Positions 32,210 to 43,500 of a stretch of DNA of 64,000 nucleotides are shown here, one piece after another. Each line of letters opens with the position of its first letter. Position 1 is the stretch's first letter. Source of the DNA: Beverwykella pulmonaria. Taxonomy: Eukaryota > Ascomycota > Dothideomycetes > Pleosporales > Melanommataceae. The stretch covers positions 621,873 to 685,872 of the forward strand of contig BCHH01000017.1 of the NCBI GenBank assembly GCA_001599595.1, in the 5' to 3' direction. A program made the translations under genes and the position numbers. The notes beneath the pieces were generated by a model that was given only the letters and a program-made list of their open reading frames with translations, had not been told where the DNA came from and did not search any database.

Positions 32210-33573
32210 ATGCAGACCTTCACTCGCCTTCTCGCCCTTGCACTGCCGTTTCTGGCCCAAGCGGCTCCGCTGACCGAGAGGGCTGCGGACACGTTCCCGA
32301 CGATTCCTGGAAAATGGATCATTACTTTGAAGCCAGATGTAGATGTTGCGACGATTTCTAGCCATCATGTCAAAGTTCGCGAGATTCACGCTCGCAATAT
32401 TGCACGCCGTGCTGTCTCGGAAGAGGAGACTGGTGGCATTGAGCATCAGTATGGATTCGGTACCTTCAATGGGTATTCTGGATCTTTTGACGATGCTACA
32501 ATTGCGGAGCTGAATGCTCTACCAGAAGTATGAAAGACATGTTCTATGAGAACGGTAGTCAAAGACTGACTTGGACGCAGGTTCTGACCATCGAACCTGA
32601 TTCCATCATGACCACTTTTGCGTTGATAACTCGTAAGATTTGCGACTCTCTTGCTTGGTTTCTCTCCACGCTAATTCTCTACAAAGAACCAAACTCTACA
32701 TGGGGCCTCGCAGACATTTCTTCACGAGCAAAGGGTGCATCTGACTACATCTACGACGAATCAGCTGGCGAGGGCCAATTCAACTACGTCGTCGACACCG
32801 GAATCCGGACCACGCACGTCGAGTTCGAGGGTCGTGCCTCGTGGGGTTTCAATGCAGTGAACGACATCATGGCCGATAACAACGGCCACGGAACGTAAGA
32901 TTTTCCTTCTCCAAACCAGGATCAATTCTAACGTGCGAAAAGTCATGTCTCCGGTACCATCGGCGGAGTCACATATGGCGTCGCCAAGAAGACCAGCTTG
33001 ATTGCTGTCAAAGTCTTCGAAGGTAACAATGGCACTTCCTCCACAGTGATCGCAGGATTCGACTGGGCTGTCAACGACATAGTCTCCAAAGGCCGCCAAA
33101 ATAGTTCTGTAATCAATATGTCTCTCGGTGGCGGCGCCTCCACTGCCTGGGACGCCGCTATCACTGCGGCCTGGGAAGCCGGTGTCCTCGCCGTCGTCGC
33201 AGCCGGAAACAACGAAGTCCTTGCCTCCACTGTCTCACCTGCGCGCAGTCCCGAAGCCATCACCGTCGGAAATGTCGAGGCAGGCGATGCGAGACACGTG
33301 CCGTCTAGCTATGGAACTGCTGTCGATATTTTTGCGCCAGGTACAGGTGTATTGAGCTCGTACCGCACGAGTGATGAGGCAATCATGACGTTGACAGGGA
33401 CATCTATGGCGAGCCCTCATGTTGCGGGGCTTGTGTCGTATCTGAGGGGGTTGGAAGGCAGTTTGACAGCGGCGGAGGTCAAGACGAGGATTTATGAGTT
33501 GGCGACTCCGGGCCGGGTTACGGGGACGAGAGATGCAACAAATTTAATTGCGTATAATGGGAATGGACAGTAG
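32210..33573 (+). CDS. Secreted subtilisin-like serine protease (S8, proteinase K type)
   Basis: Exons 32210-32527, 32581-32632, 32687-32894 and 32943-33573 (introns 53, 54, 48 nt) give 402 residues, the usual length of fungal alkaline proteases. A signal peptide (L-L-A-L-A-L-P-F-L-A-Q-A) and an I9 propeptide (K-W-I-I-T-L-K-P-D) precede the catalytic domain. The triad is complete: Asp160 in Y-V-V-D-T-G-I, His191 in N-G-H-G-T-H-V-S-G and Ser347 in G-T-S-M-A-S-P-H-V-A-G. The oxyanion-hole region A-A-G-N-N is present. It is expected to be autoprocessed and secreted for extracellular protein breakdown. Confidence 0.93.
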
Positions 33574-34379
33574 ATTATAGATGATGATATAGCGAAGAGA
33601 GCAGCTGGGGAAAATATTGCATAGCGATTCAATGCCTTGAGAGGTAAAAAGAAAATGTTAGACATGATCGATACAACAGCTTATTCAGGTCTTGACTTCG
33701 AGACTTCGGGCTCTGAGACTTTCATAAACTATGTCAACGGTGCACCATGTTGACAACACAAAAGCGTAAAATACTTGGGGGTAGTAATGTTGTTGACGAT
33801 GCGTCTGTAAGATGGAAAATAAATGACGAAGTATGCTAACTCAACATTTCGACTCAGTCGAGCTATGCCATGCGCGAAAGTAGAATTGATATCACCACTT
33901 CACTGCTTGGCGACCGTCGCTACACGTCGGCTTGTCAAATTAACATATTTATTAGGTGAATATGTATAATCACGGATGGGAGATATTCGAAGACCGCAAG
34001 TAAGCGTTGAAGTACCACCTGGCAACTCAACCTTGGCGTCAAAACAAGCCAAGAGTAGATAGAAGGCGACAGAAGTTGTTAGCACCTTGATCCCAGAGCT
34101 TGACTAAGTCTTTGAGAAAGCGCCAATTAGCCTGGCTACATGTAGTCGTGTCTTGCGATTTCCAGACTGACTTCCAGCTGGCAAGAGTCATCCACTTCAC
34201 TTCCCCTTCCTAGACCCCATCCTTCTTCATTCCCTCTCGCTCGTCAAGCAAACGTTTTCTACTACACTCCACTGTTCATCACTCTCGCATTCCCCCTGTC
34301 GAATATTCTGCCGCTGCAACCTACCTCCCCCCACACGTCCACTACTCACCTTACAAAGCCATAGCATCCACAACCCTCG
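33574..34379. other. Intergenic, no gene seen
   Basis: 3' flank of the protease gene, then sequence that may hold further decayed pieces of the P450 relic. No intact frame. Confidence 0.3.
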
Positions 34380-35123
34380 CATCATCATAACCCGCGACTT
34401 CCATACCAACCTCTCCATACTCAACTCATTGCGAGCTGCAATTGCTTTTCGGGCGAGGAGCCTGGCATGAAGCCTACTGTGAGCCTTAGAATCCCGTGTC
34501 ATATACCCCAATGACTTTCAGCATTGCATCATTCTCGTGTTTCTGAGCAACACTAGCCTGTAGGTGTCTCCCATCATGCCATCTTGTTACGGATTTCCTG
34601 ATCCATAGACTCTTTGCATAAATGTAATCGAGATCTCCTTAAAGATCCACTCAAAAAGATTGAGTTTGACAGAATCCTCACCCGCTTTGATCAGACTCTC
34701 TGTGTTCTTGCTTAATTGTTGGACCATGATCCGATTCATGGAATCAAGGCTTGGCCCTGACGCCAGCATCTTACCAAAGGTCGCAGCCATTGGGCTCGCC
34801 ATCGACGCCGGACTCGGCGCCTAAATCTCACCCTCGTGGTCTGTGATTACTGACGATGTAGGGCTCAGACAGCATATTCGCTTCGCAAATGCGCTTTCGG
34901 CGGGCTGGAAGGCTAGGATCCGGTACTGGTGTTGCACTGTAGTGATAGGTTGCAGAGAATTGGCGACGTAGAGGTGAACGCTGGGAGACGAAGGGTGTAT
35001 ATCGGAGTTTTGAATTGATCCCTTTGCTAGTATAGAATTTGTCTGTGCCATATATACGCAGGTAAAAATAAAGGCGAAAAGTCCCCAGTGCTCCAGGGGA
35101 AGCAAGTACTGGGTCCTATTCAA
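34380..35123 (-). pseudogene. Cytochrome P450 N-terminal relic
   Basis: From 35123 the frame reads a hydrophobic leader, then V-H-L-Y-V-A-N-S, Q-Y-R-I-L-A-F-Q-P-A-E-S-A-F-A-K-R, a TAG stop at 34821-34823, and then S-L-D-S-M-N-R-I-M-V, L-N-L-F-E-W-I-F-K-E-I and V-Y-G-S-G-N-P before a stop at 34587. This order matches the region before the I-helix of fungal P450s (CYP7/8-like: D-A-M-N-R, W-I-x-x-E-I-T, V-Y-G-x-x-N-P). Weaker similarity (L-L-A-R-K-A-I-A-A-R-N) continues to about 34400. The haem-binding half (F-x-x-G-x-x-x-C) is absent. It borders a pogo-type element. Confidence 0.6.
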
Positions 35124-35296
35124 AGCATGCCCACTATAGTATTGAGAAAAGGCAGAACACTAGCGACGGCTAGAGGGTCTCTCGAGTCCTAGGTTAGGAA
35201 CAAAATCCTCTGAGAAATAAATACAGGGCTACGAGTCTGGTAAGTATTACAAGCAACATATCGATGGCTGAACTCATGTTTGAAGGCTTTCTAATA

Positions 35297-35339
35297 ACGT
35301 ATTCGATAAGCGAGTGACGCAGACAAGCGAGTGACGCAC
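35297..35339 (+). repeat. Left terminal inverted repeat of the pogo-type element
   Basis: 43 bp starting ACGTATTCGATAAG and ending GTGACGCAC. It contains an internal direct repeat of GCGAGTGACGC, which may be the transposase-binding subterminal motif. It pairs with 37106-37148 with a single mismatch. Confidence 0.9.
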
Positions 35340-35415
35340 CCTAACAACTTTCATCGACTGTACAGTACAATAACTCCACAACGCAAAGTGATAGAAACAA
35401 TATACAACGTGGGAA

Positions 35416-37050
35416 TTAATCTAAAGTTATTTCTACATCTTTCTGGCATGTGCGAATATTGTGTCCTGCTTCTTTGCAGCGGCTACAGCGCGACTGCTGC
35501 TGCGCGCCCCCATCTGCGCGTGCCCTGCCTTGACGCATTTCGACTTCAAGTTGTTTATTAACGTCCTTTTGAGCGATTATATCAGCGCCTTCTGCCTTTG
35601 TAAGGGTCCCTTGCTTCTGTATCTGCTTTTTTTTGCGCGCTCTGCGCTTTGTTGCAGCTTTATTTGCCTTCTGAAGGCGAGCAACTTAATCGCGTAGTAA
35701 TACGCCTGAATGTATTATAATCTTAGCGCCCCAAGCAAGCTGATCAAGCGACGCAAGAATAGGAGTAGGAGAGCTATTCTAATGCCTTTGAATCTGGTTG
35801 CGAATTAAGGTTAATTGAGCTCCTAGCTTAGCAGCGTTGCTTGGTGTTTTAGATTCCCATTTAGTGACCTCTAGTGTAGGAGAAGACGGCGTCTAAAGCC
35901 TAACATTAAGCTTTAAGAGTACAGCCTCTGGGTTAAATGGTACTAGGCCTGCTGCTTAAAAGCTTGCACAGATATTATCCTTTGTAATAGACTTGTAAAA
36001 GGCTGCTTTAAAGGCTGGAAGAAACTCAAGCTTTGTAATGTGGTGGATGTGGTCGCGCACCAAGCTCTCAACCTTATGCCTGTACGCCTTCTTATAAGGT
36101 CCAAAGCAGCCTACGTTAAGTAGTTGTAGCAGGTGTAATGCGTGCGACAGCATACAGAGCGTAACAATATTGTCTTCCTTGCAGATATCTTTAAATCCTT
36201 GTAAGAGGTAGCTCTTATAGCTATCTAAAATTAGCAGGTGATGCGTGCCTACTGTACAATCCTTTGTGTGCTTGTTAAAGTGCTTTAACCACTTAATACC
36301 AAGCTTATTAGTTGTCTAGCTGTTGTTGCTTACTAATATAGGCCAGTCTAGTAGTATATCATCACCCTTATACTATGCTAAGAGATGATATACGCCTGCA
36401 AGAATAATAAACGGTGGAATTGCCCATCCACACGCGTTGATTCTGTGGATTACTGTGGCCCATTCGCGATCGCCAGGTTGTACAGCTTTTGGCCAATTGC
36501 GTCTCTTAGAGCCTGTAACAACTTTTCCTGTTGAGATAACGCCTATCTAGTTGCTAGTTTTATTAAAGTTGTAGGTGTCTTAATCTTGGATGCTGTACTT
36601 TGCCTTTGTGTTGCGTACAAGCTCAAACTACAGCGCAATAATCTCTAGATCTTCGCATAGAGCTCTCTGGCGATCGTACTTTCAATTAAATTGTGTTTTA
36701 AGCTCTGGGGTGCGCTTAACAAAGTTCTCTAGCTACTTAATGCCAACCTTGCTAGCAGCGCGCTCAGCAAGTAGTTTGTTGGCCATATCTCGCACCTTGC
36801 ATAGTCTAGGCGCAAATCCTCGGGAATCTAGGTCAAGTATGTGTTGAATAATAACGGTTTCCTCAGTCTTAGTGAGCTTCTTTGAATTGGGCTCACAATC
36901 GCGTCGTGCAGGTGTACCAGCGCTTCGTCGTCTTAGCGTAGGTTCGGGGACATTGTATATTGCTGCAGCTTGTCGCACACTTTTGATTTGATTTTTATTG
37001 ATAGCCAAGATAGCTAGGGCCATCCTGCCTTCGTTTTGGATTGATTGCAT
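35416..37050 (-). pseudogene. Pogo/Fot-type transposase, inactivated
   Basis: The frame spans 545 codons including the stop, from the ATG at 37050. It has an N-terminal psq-type helix-turn-helix (Q-A-A-A-I-Y-N-V-P-E-P-T-L-R-R-R), a CENP-B/Tc5-like second binding domain, and a DDE region with L-I-L-D-S-Y and N-V-G-C-F-G-P-Y-K-K-A-Y. In intact relatives the last block is L-D-V-G-C-F and the first catalytic block N-F/M-D-E; here both Asp positions read Asn (N-F-N-K and L-N-V-G-C-F). The C-terminus is a zinc knuckle, C-S-R-C-K-E-A-G-H-N-I-R-T-C. In-frame stops start at 36730-36732. All changes are transitions compatible with RIP. Confidence 0.85.
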
Positions 37051-37105
37051 GTGAGGTGGTTGAGTTATAGCAGTTGAAAGTTGACGCGTCGCGTTTTGTT
37101 GTTGA

Positions 37106-37148
37106 GTGCGTCGCTCGCTTGTCTGCGTCACTCGCTTATCGAATACGT
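37106..37148 (-). repeat. Right terminal inverted repeat of the pogo-type element
   Basis: Reverse complement of the left end over 43 bp with one C/T difference, itself a RIP-type transition. Followed directly by TA (37149-37150). Confidence 0.9.
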
Positions 37149-37543
37149 TATAGTATTTATTTGAATGAGAAAAAATATTAAAGGGGACATTTTTTACAAC
37201 TGTCCAGGGGCTCCTGAGATTTCTCACTGTCGCTAGCGTGATTGAACAGTGAGTTGCATTGCATCGAAAGTGAATGCCCAGGGCCTTAGGAACGAAATTT
37301 CCGAATATAAGAGTGAGCTCAATAGATACGGTGAAGGTAAGTTCGGGGTGGATGAGGTGCTCTTCCTTCTCGAACATGCGAGTTTTCAGTCTCATTCTAG
37401 ATAGCAATGAATCTGGAGCATACGGGGTTTAATATTGGTTTTGGAATACTTGATCACCAATGGAAGACGGCTTTTCTTAATTAAACCCTTTCGCCATATA
37501 TAACTCTCTCCTACGACCATGCTCAACTGAGGCGGCCACTTTT
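37149..37543. other. Intergenic between transposon and GH7 gene
   Basis: 3' flank of the cellobiohydrolase gene; no gene seen. Confidence 0.3.
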
Positions 37544-39254
37544 TTAGGCACCGGCAGGCTGCTTGAACGTAGAACCAATCGGGCCTTATCGAAGAACACA
37601 CATTAGCACATGATACACACCACCGCGAGGATATCATTTGACTCACCAAACTTGATGTTAGAGTACTTGACTTGAGCATTTGCATTCTTGCTCTCCACAT
37701 CGGCGGGCACCCCCGAGCTCGTCGGGCAATCTCCTCTGGCTGCTCCAGGTGCATCAGCAGCAGCGTCGGTTGGATATGTGCTGTCAAGCCAGAGCATGTT
37801 GGCATAATGGTCGTCCCATAGTGACATTACAAGAACCATGCCCTTTGCCATACCATTGGCCATGGATTGCATACCTAAGATATGTTAGAGAAGTATTAAA
37901 GGCTTTTAGTAGAACAAGGAGTGAAGAAAGATAAGATACGAACTTACCACCATGGTCCTTGAATGGATACACGTCTTCCTTGTTGGCCTTGTTCTCGGCA
38001 TCACACCATTCCTGGGTAATCGAATTCCCCTTAATTCCCGACGTCTTTGGTTCAGGGTTCGCAATAACATTACCACCTTGAACATAGAATCGTTTAATTT
38101 CAGACAGCGTGGAGCCTGAGCCGAGGAATTGCGTGACCACAGTAAAAGGCTTGCTGGTGTCGACCGTCTTTCCTTTCCCGTAGAAATCAGTGACGCCAAG
38201 GCGGTAAGGATTGAAATCGCCTTGGAGAATTAGTTGATGAGGCGAGTATTTGGGTGCGCAGACTTACATCCATTGGCGTCGCATGGCCCGCTGTATCGAG
38301 TGCCAGAGTAAGTGCCACCACATTTGTCTCCAGAGCATTCGACGAAGGTGGACGAGTCACACGAATGAGGAGTGAGGGCGGTGGAGATGGAATTTGCCTC
38401 CCAGACATCCATCTCGGCACTGTTTAGTATTAGTAAAATCCAAAGATGGTCTTTAATACTGCAGCACTGACCAACAAGAGCCTCGCTCGCCAACGCCAGC
38501 ATTTTGATCGTTCGACGACGGTTGCCATCCAACAGCATTTGCCTGATTAATTATGAGCGTGGATTTATTTTAGGGCTGAATGTACCGACCTTGCCGTTGA
38601 TGAACTTCAGATCTCGAGGACACTGTCCATCACAATACCCAGTCCCGTACTTTGCACCAGCTGTACCCTGACCTTTGGGGTCCATGACCACGAAGTAGAG
38701 CGCTCCATTCAAGCCACAGGGCAACTGGCTCACGTCTACATCGAAGGTGAATTCGTTTCCTATCAGATTGAAGATCTGGTACGTGTTCGTATCCTTCATA
38801 AGATAGGTCCGAGATCCGATATTGGTAGAGTAGGAGCCCTTGGTAACAAACTTGAGCGTAAGTGCGTTCCCACTGGCAGTAATACCATATGTGGCTGGAT
38901 AGTCGGCGCCTTCGACGACACAATTGGATGAACACTTGTCATTGGACCCGCAAATCGTCGTGTTCCACTGTTTAGGGTGAGCATTAGCATAAGCATAGTG
39001 GAGGATATCAAGATGTGGATGTCTACCTTGTTCCCATCATAGCAATTCGTGTAATCTCCTTTGACGTGGAGCCAGCGCCAGTTGGCGTCGATGACAATCT
39101 CTCCGTTGACACTCTTGCAGCTGGAGCCTCCGGTTCCTGTGCATTGTTGCCAGGTCATTTTGGGATGCGTTTCAGATTGATAAGATCCAACGCCCTGGCC
39201 AGAGACCAGAGACGTCGTCAAAAGGGATGAAATGAGTAAGGCTCGGGATAGCAT
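37544..39254 (-). CDS. GH7 cellobiohydrolase (catalytic domain only)
   Basis: Seven exons (39254-39027, 38967-38590, 38542-38472, 38419-38268, 38220-37948, 37874-37647, 37584-37544) with 47-73 nt introns close to 456 residues. A signal peptide ([15 protein letters not shown]) is followed by the GH7 start ([13 protein letters not shown]). The catalytic motif E-M-D-V-W-E-A gives Glu228 as nucleophile, Asp230 and Glu233 as acid/base. W-L-D-S-T-Y-P, G-P-C and many paired cysteines are present. The protein ends [10 protein letters not shown] without linker or CBM1. It is expected to cleave cellulose chains from the reducing end, releasing cellobiose outside the cell. Confidence 0.93.
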
Positions 39255-40575
39255 ATTGACTGCTTGCGCGAGGAATAGCGAATGTGCTTGGTACCAAAAG
39301 AAGTCCCCATCCTCTCTTTATACGTGAACTTGGTTCGAGGCACGCACCTGTCAATCTCCAAGGCGGAATCTGTTCTTTATTGCACTTTGTAGTGCAATCA
39401 GACGGAAGATCTTTGGACAAGTCAGACGGTACCGTATCGTTCCTGATAACTTCCGGATAGCTTCTATAATATATGGAAGCCGGCTCGTTGGATCGAACTG
39501 CCGTCGGATCGGAAGATGCTAGCAGGTTTTTACGGTAGTCGATCTGAAAGATGAGGTGGTGTGACACTAACTGCAGGCACAAGGTCACCAGTGTGCGGGG
39601 AAGTAGAATAGGGGCATTATTCTCCACGGCATTCGAAGTAATAGCCAAGCTCACACAAACAACATCGTGCGGGGAAACACCCCAGATTTATGACTTCTCT
39701 CGTTTGCGGAAAAACTTGATGGAAACAGTATTGCGAAGATAACGGCAAGCCATCCTAAACAATACTCAAGAAAACACTGGGTGATATTTGCAGAGTCGGC
39801 TTCAGTGGCTGTTCTTGGGAAGGTGTGAGACTACACGAAGGAATGCGAGTGGATATGTGATTCTGGGGTCTTGCGGAGCCATGTCGTTACCCCAGGTTTC
39901 GTATCGCCGGTTTGTAGTCGAAGCAGCCACTTGCATCTTGATATCCTAATCGGGACAAGCGCATTTTCGAAGTCTGGGGTTACAAGGGTCCAAAAGCTTG
40001 CAGTTGGCGTACCCGGTTGCACAAAGGTTCCTTTAATTGTCGTACATGTGCATGGGGAGCAAGGAAAAAGCAGGGTTGCTTCCAGAAGGATGCTGCCTTG
40101 GAGGTTGGTTAATTATTCGGCAATTTAAATAGAGTGGCATTCAAGCGATGTTAGTCGAATCGGCTACCGTGTGATTATCAATGTTGACCAATAAGTCTTG
40201 CCTTGCCCCAACATTTGGAAAATGATTCATGTGGTTCTATTCTTCCTCTTAGCTGTTATATCTCTTGACTATGCCAAGACGGAACTGAGGAGGCCGCGAT
40301 TAATTGAGACGGACCTGAGGAGGCCGCGATTAATTGAGACATAGCTGATTGGCCCACGATCGCGAGATCTACTTGGTACATTAGCAGAGATGAGGATGAA
40401 GCTTCAATCAACGTCGAGGATAGACGTGAATATTATATCCCCTCTTACATATCGACCTCAGAGACAGATAGAACGAGAGTAGTGCTCTAAATTTTTGAGT
40501 GCCGTCAAGTCAAGGTTCTGCATACCGGGCTGCTATGGAACGATCAAGCAAGCGATCGAGAATGATGGTTTTCAA
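39255..40575. other. 1.3-kb intergenic region with a 30-bp duplication
   Basis: Includes the promoter of the GH7 gene (TATA-like TTTATACG near 39317-39324, minus strand reads CGTATAAA). It also holds a 2 x 30-bp tandem repeat at 40278-40337. No gene seen. Confidence 0.4.
40278..40337. repeat. Two-copy 30-bp tandem repeat
   Basis: Units 40278-40307 and 40308-40337 share CTGAGGAGGCCGCGATTAAT and differ at one base (GGAACTG versus GGACCTG). A partial third start (GAC) follows. Confidence 0.85.
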
Positions 40576-43500
40576 CTAGTATATCTTCGCTGAAATGCCC
40601 GACCCATCCAAAGTGATAAATCTCCCAAGCATGGTGCCAGCTCCGATACGTGCGTATGCCTTTTCCCCATGTTCAGTGGTGACCCCCGTTGGCGCGACGA
40701 GCAGAACGTAGTACACTCGATCGCGGTCAGACCTGACGATAGTTGACTTTGCAACGACCACGCATTGAGCACGCTGGCCATTCGAGCCTGTCGTTTTCTC
40801 TGTGTCGTACACAAGACTGACTTCGTTTTCCTTCCTCCCGGCAACTGTGAAGTCCCTCACGATAGCTGTCAATGCTATCTCGCCCTCCCAATGCATGGAG
40901 TCTGTACGCTTGATATCGCCCCGGGTCCATGGCGGTTGGATTTCGTTCTTTTCCCAATCGGCAGAGCGATATGGTGGATCAGTGTAATCAATTCCTCCTA
41001 TATACGCCATCCATGACCAGCTTGGCACTCGAATGTCTTTTTCAGGTGGGAAGTCGATTGGTGTCAGGTTCACCTTCTCATCAGCTCGTCGCCACAGCAA
41101 ACTCCGGTGGAAGAGGCCGCCGTCGGGCTTATCACCATCGTCAAAGATCCCATAGCCACCCTTCGTCTCAAAAGCATTCAAGAGGCGCTTCTCAAGCCCT
41201 GCGACAGCGAATGGTCGGTCTTCGTATTTGGTGAACTGGAGTTTCGAGTATAGCCTATAGAGATCTTGGAAATACTCTATCTTCAGAGCACGGGAACTGG
41301 TGCGCATAGCTTTCTCAGGGAATCTGGGGTCGCCAAGGAAGTCGGCCATGTTACTTGATAGCGCATGTCAATTCTTGCAAATATTGAAATGCAGTGGTGC
41401 AATACTTACTTGTGCATTTTCGTCAGTGTTTCACATCTTATGCCACTCCCACATTCGAAGTACGTCTGGTTCTCCGTGAAGTATATGGTTCGTCGAGCTA
41501 ATGCGCGCTCCTGCAGTACCCACCCACGCTTGTTCAAAGACCCTTCAATGACATCCTTGCTAAAATTGTCGTTGGTTTTGCACACATAGAATGGCTTTTC
41601 ATGTCCTCGTTGGAAGGTGACGTATTCCCGCTGCGGTCTAGGTCCAAGGAAGCCATCATGTTGGTTGTTCGCACGACTTGCAGCAAGTACGCAGTACGCT
41701 CCACTGAACACATCTTCCATTCTCTTCGCCTCCTGGGTAAAGTCTCCGTCCTTCCCCTGGATGATGCATATTGAGTCGATCCACAAGTAGCGAATGCCGA
41801 GCATTCGCGTACAGTGTACTGCGTCTTTGAATGTCGATGGCAGCTGGTCGTAAAGAATGGACTTTTTGAACAAAGCAAGTTCGTGACCCGCTCCACTGGG
41901 GTCTTTACGTAATGTGCTGAAAGGTTTGTACTTCTTTGTATCACCCCACGGATGCGAAAGGGCAATGTACTCTTTGGTTGATATTTCTTCCTCACGCGTC
42001 TCAATCAAGCGCAACTTCGTATCCACAGTAGTGCCAACATCTATCAACCTCGTGGGTAAAGTATCGTGTATGGGGCCTCGACAGTCGTGGTTCAGTTTAC
42101 AATCCGCCAACCAAAGCCTAATTATTTCGAAGAATGCGTCGGTTCTGGGTTTCGGTAGCTCGGGCAGTCCAACTTGGATGGGAGTCGGAGTATTCAGTCC
42201 TAAAGACAAAGTTACGGTCAGCTAAAGTACAGTAACGATCAAATGTATTCACGAAACCTGCTCGCAAGAATAGTGCATATCAATGCGTGACGCAAAGGGT
42301 TTTATGTCTGCTGCTTCCATGAGGCGGACGTGATTGGCTGAATATCTTTAATGGAGTTTGCAGTTCCCAATGTGGAGGTGCAAAGGCTGTTCAGCAGCCT
42401 TCGGCCTCCAGAATCTGGACCGAAATCTACGGGTAGTAGTACTGTACAGTGAAAATGGTCTCTTACCTGGACTCCGGAAGATTGATAGGGTTGGGAACTG
42501 ATTCCCTGTGAGCACCAAGGTTGATTGTTTCCTGTCGAGTTGGATCAAATTGCTCCCAGAACCTCCCTCTGGCGTGCAAGTACTAAGAAGCTTGCAGAAA
42601 TCGCACTGTCCAGCGCGATCTTTTAGGGAACGCAGATGGTCGCCAAGTGTGAAGCCGCCTTCCCAAAAATCCAGTTTCACGCAACGATCGCAAAGCCTTG
42701 ATGGTGACAATGTCTTTGGAAAAATAGTCTTGTAGTCAACCTTAGGTAGTAAGTAATCAACGAATTTATTGTCAACAATAAATTCCCAGTCCTTTAGTGG
42801 AGGAAGAGTGTAATCCGCCCTTGCAGGTCGACTACGTATTCCAGTTAGCAGCTGCCCGTGTGAGGCATTGAGTTCATTCGCTGTCTCAGCGAATTGCGGC
42901 GGGGCTGGAGTTGCAGGGATCGTCGCAGAAATCGTCCCGGGGTTTGTTCCAGGGACTGAGAGGTTGGGACCACCAGCTTTGGGCCTTGGTATCGCAACGT
43001 TCGCTCGAGAGTTTCCTGTGAAATGATAGCCAGTTTTGTTTTTCCTAGATAAGTTGATCTTTGCAAGTATATCGTCGAGTGCGTCTCGATATTGGGCTGC
43101 AGTTGCGCGGTACCGAGCCTCCGTTTCTCCAAGAGCCGGTGGAGCAAGCATGCGACCGCCCTCCCTGGTGCTCGCACGATCGAGGGGCAGATTGACGACA
43201 AGCAGTTTTTCGCGAACGATCATGAGAAGGTCGCGCATAGCTGAATCCCGCGAGCATTCTGGGTCGTTATCTTGAAGATGATCAATCCATTGAAGAACAA
43301 CTCGATGAACCTTCGCGCGCGCTCCAGTTTGATGGGCCTCTTCAGCATCTGGGATCTCAAAATACTGGCATACTTGCTGCGCATCGCCTTTTACCTGACT
43401 GTAGAAGTTGTTGAGCGCATCATTTCCGTAAAGTACCCAGATTATGAACTCGAGGGTGATACAACCCATCGACCAGATGTCGTAAAGACGAGAGCGCCCT

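Larger units (their letters stand above)
35297..37148 (-). mobile_element. Pogo/Fot-type (Tc1-mariner superfamily) DNA transposon, full length but dead
   Basis: The element is 1852 bp, bounded by 43-bp terminal inverted repeats with one mismatch and flanked by TA on both sides (35295-35296 and 37149-37150), the target duplication of this superfamily. The transposase frame (minus strand, 35416-37050) has no frameshift but about ten stops at former Trp, Gln or Arg codons. Size, ends and coding region fit Fot1-like elements of filamentous fungi. Confidence 0.9.
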
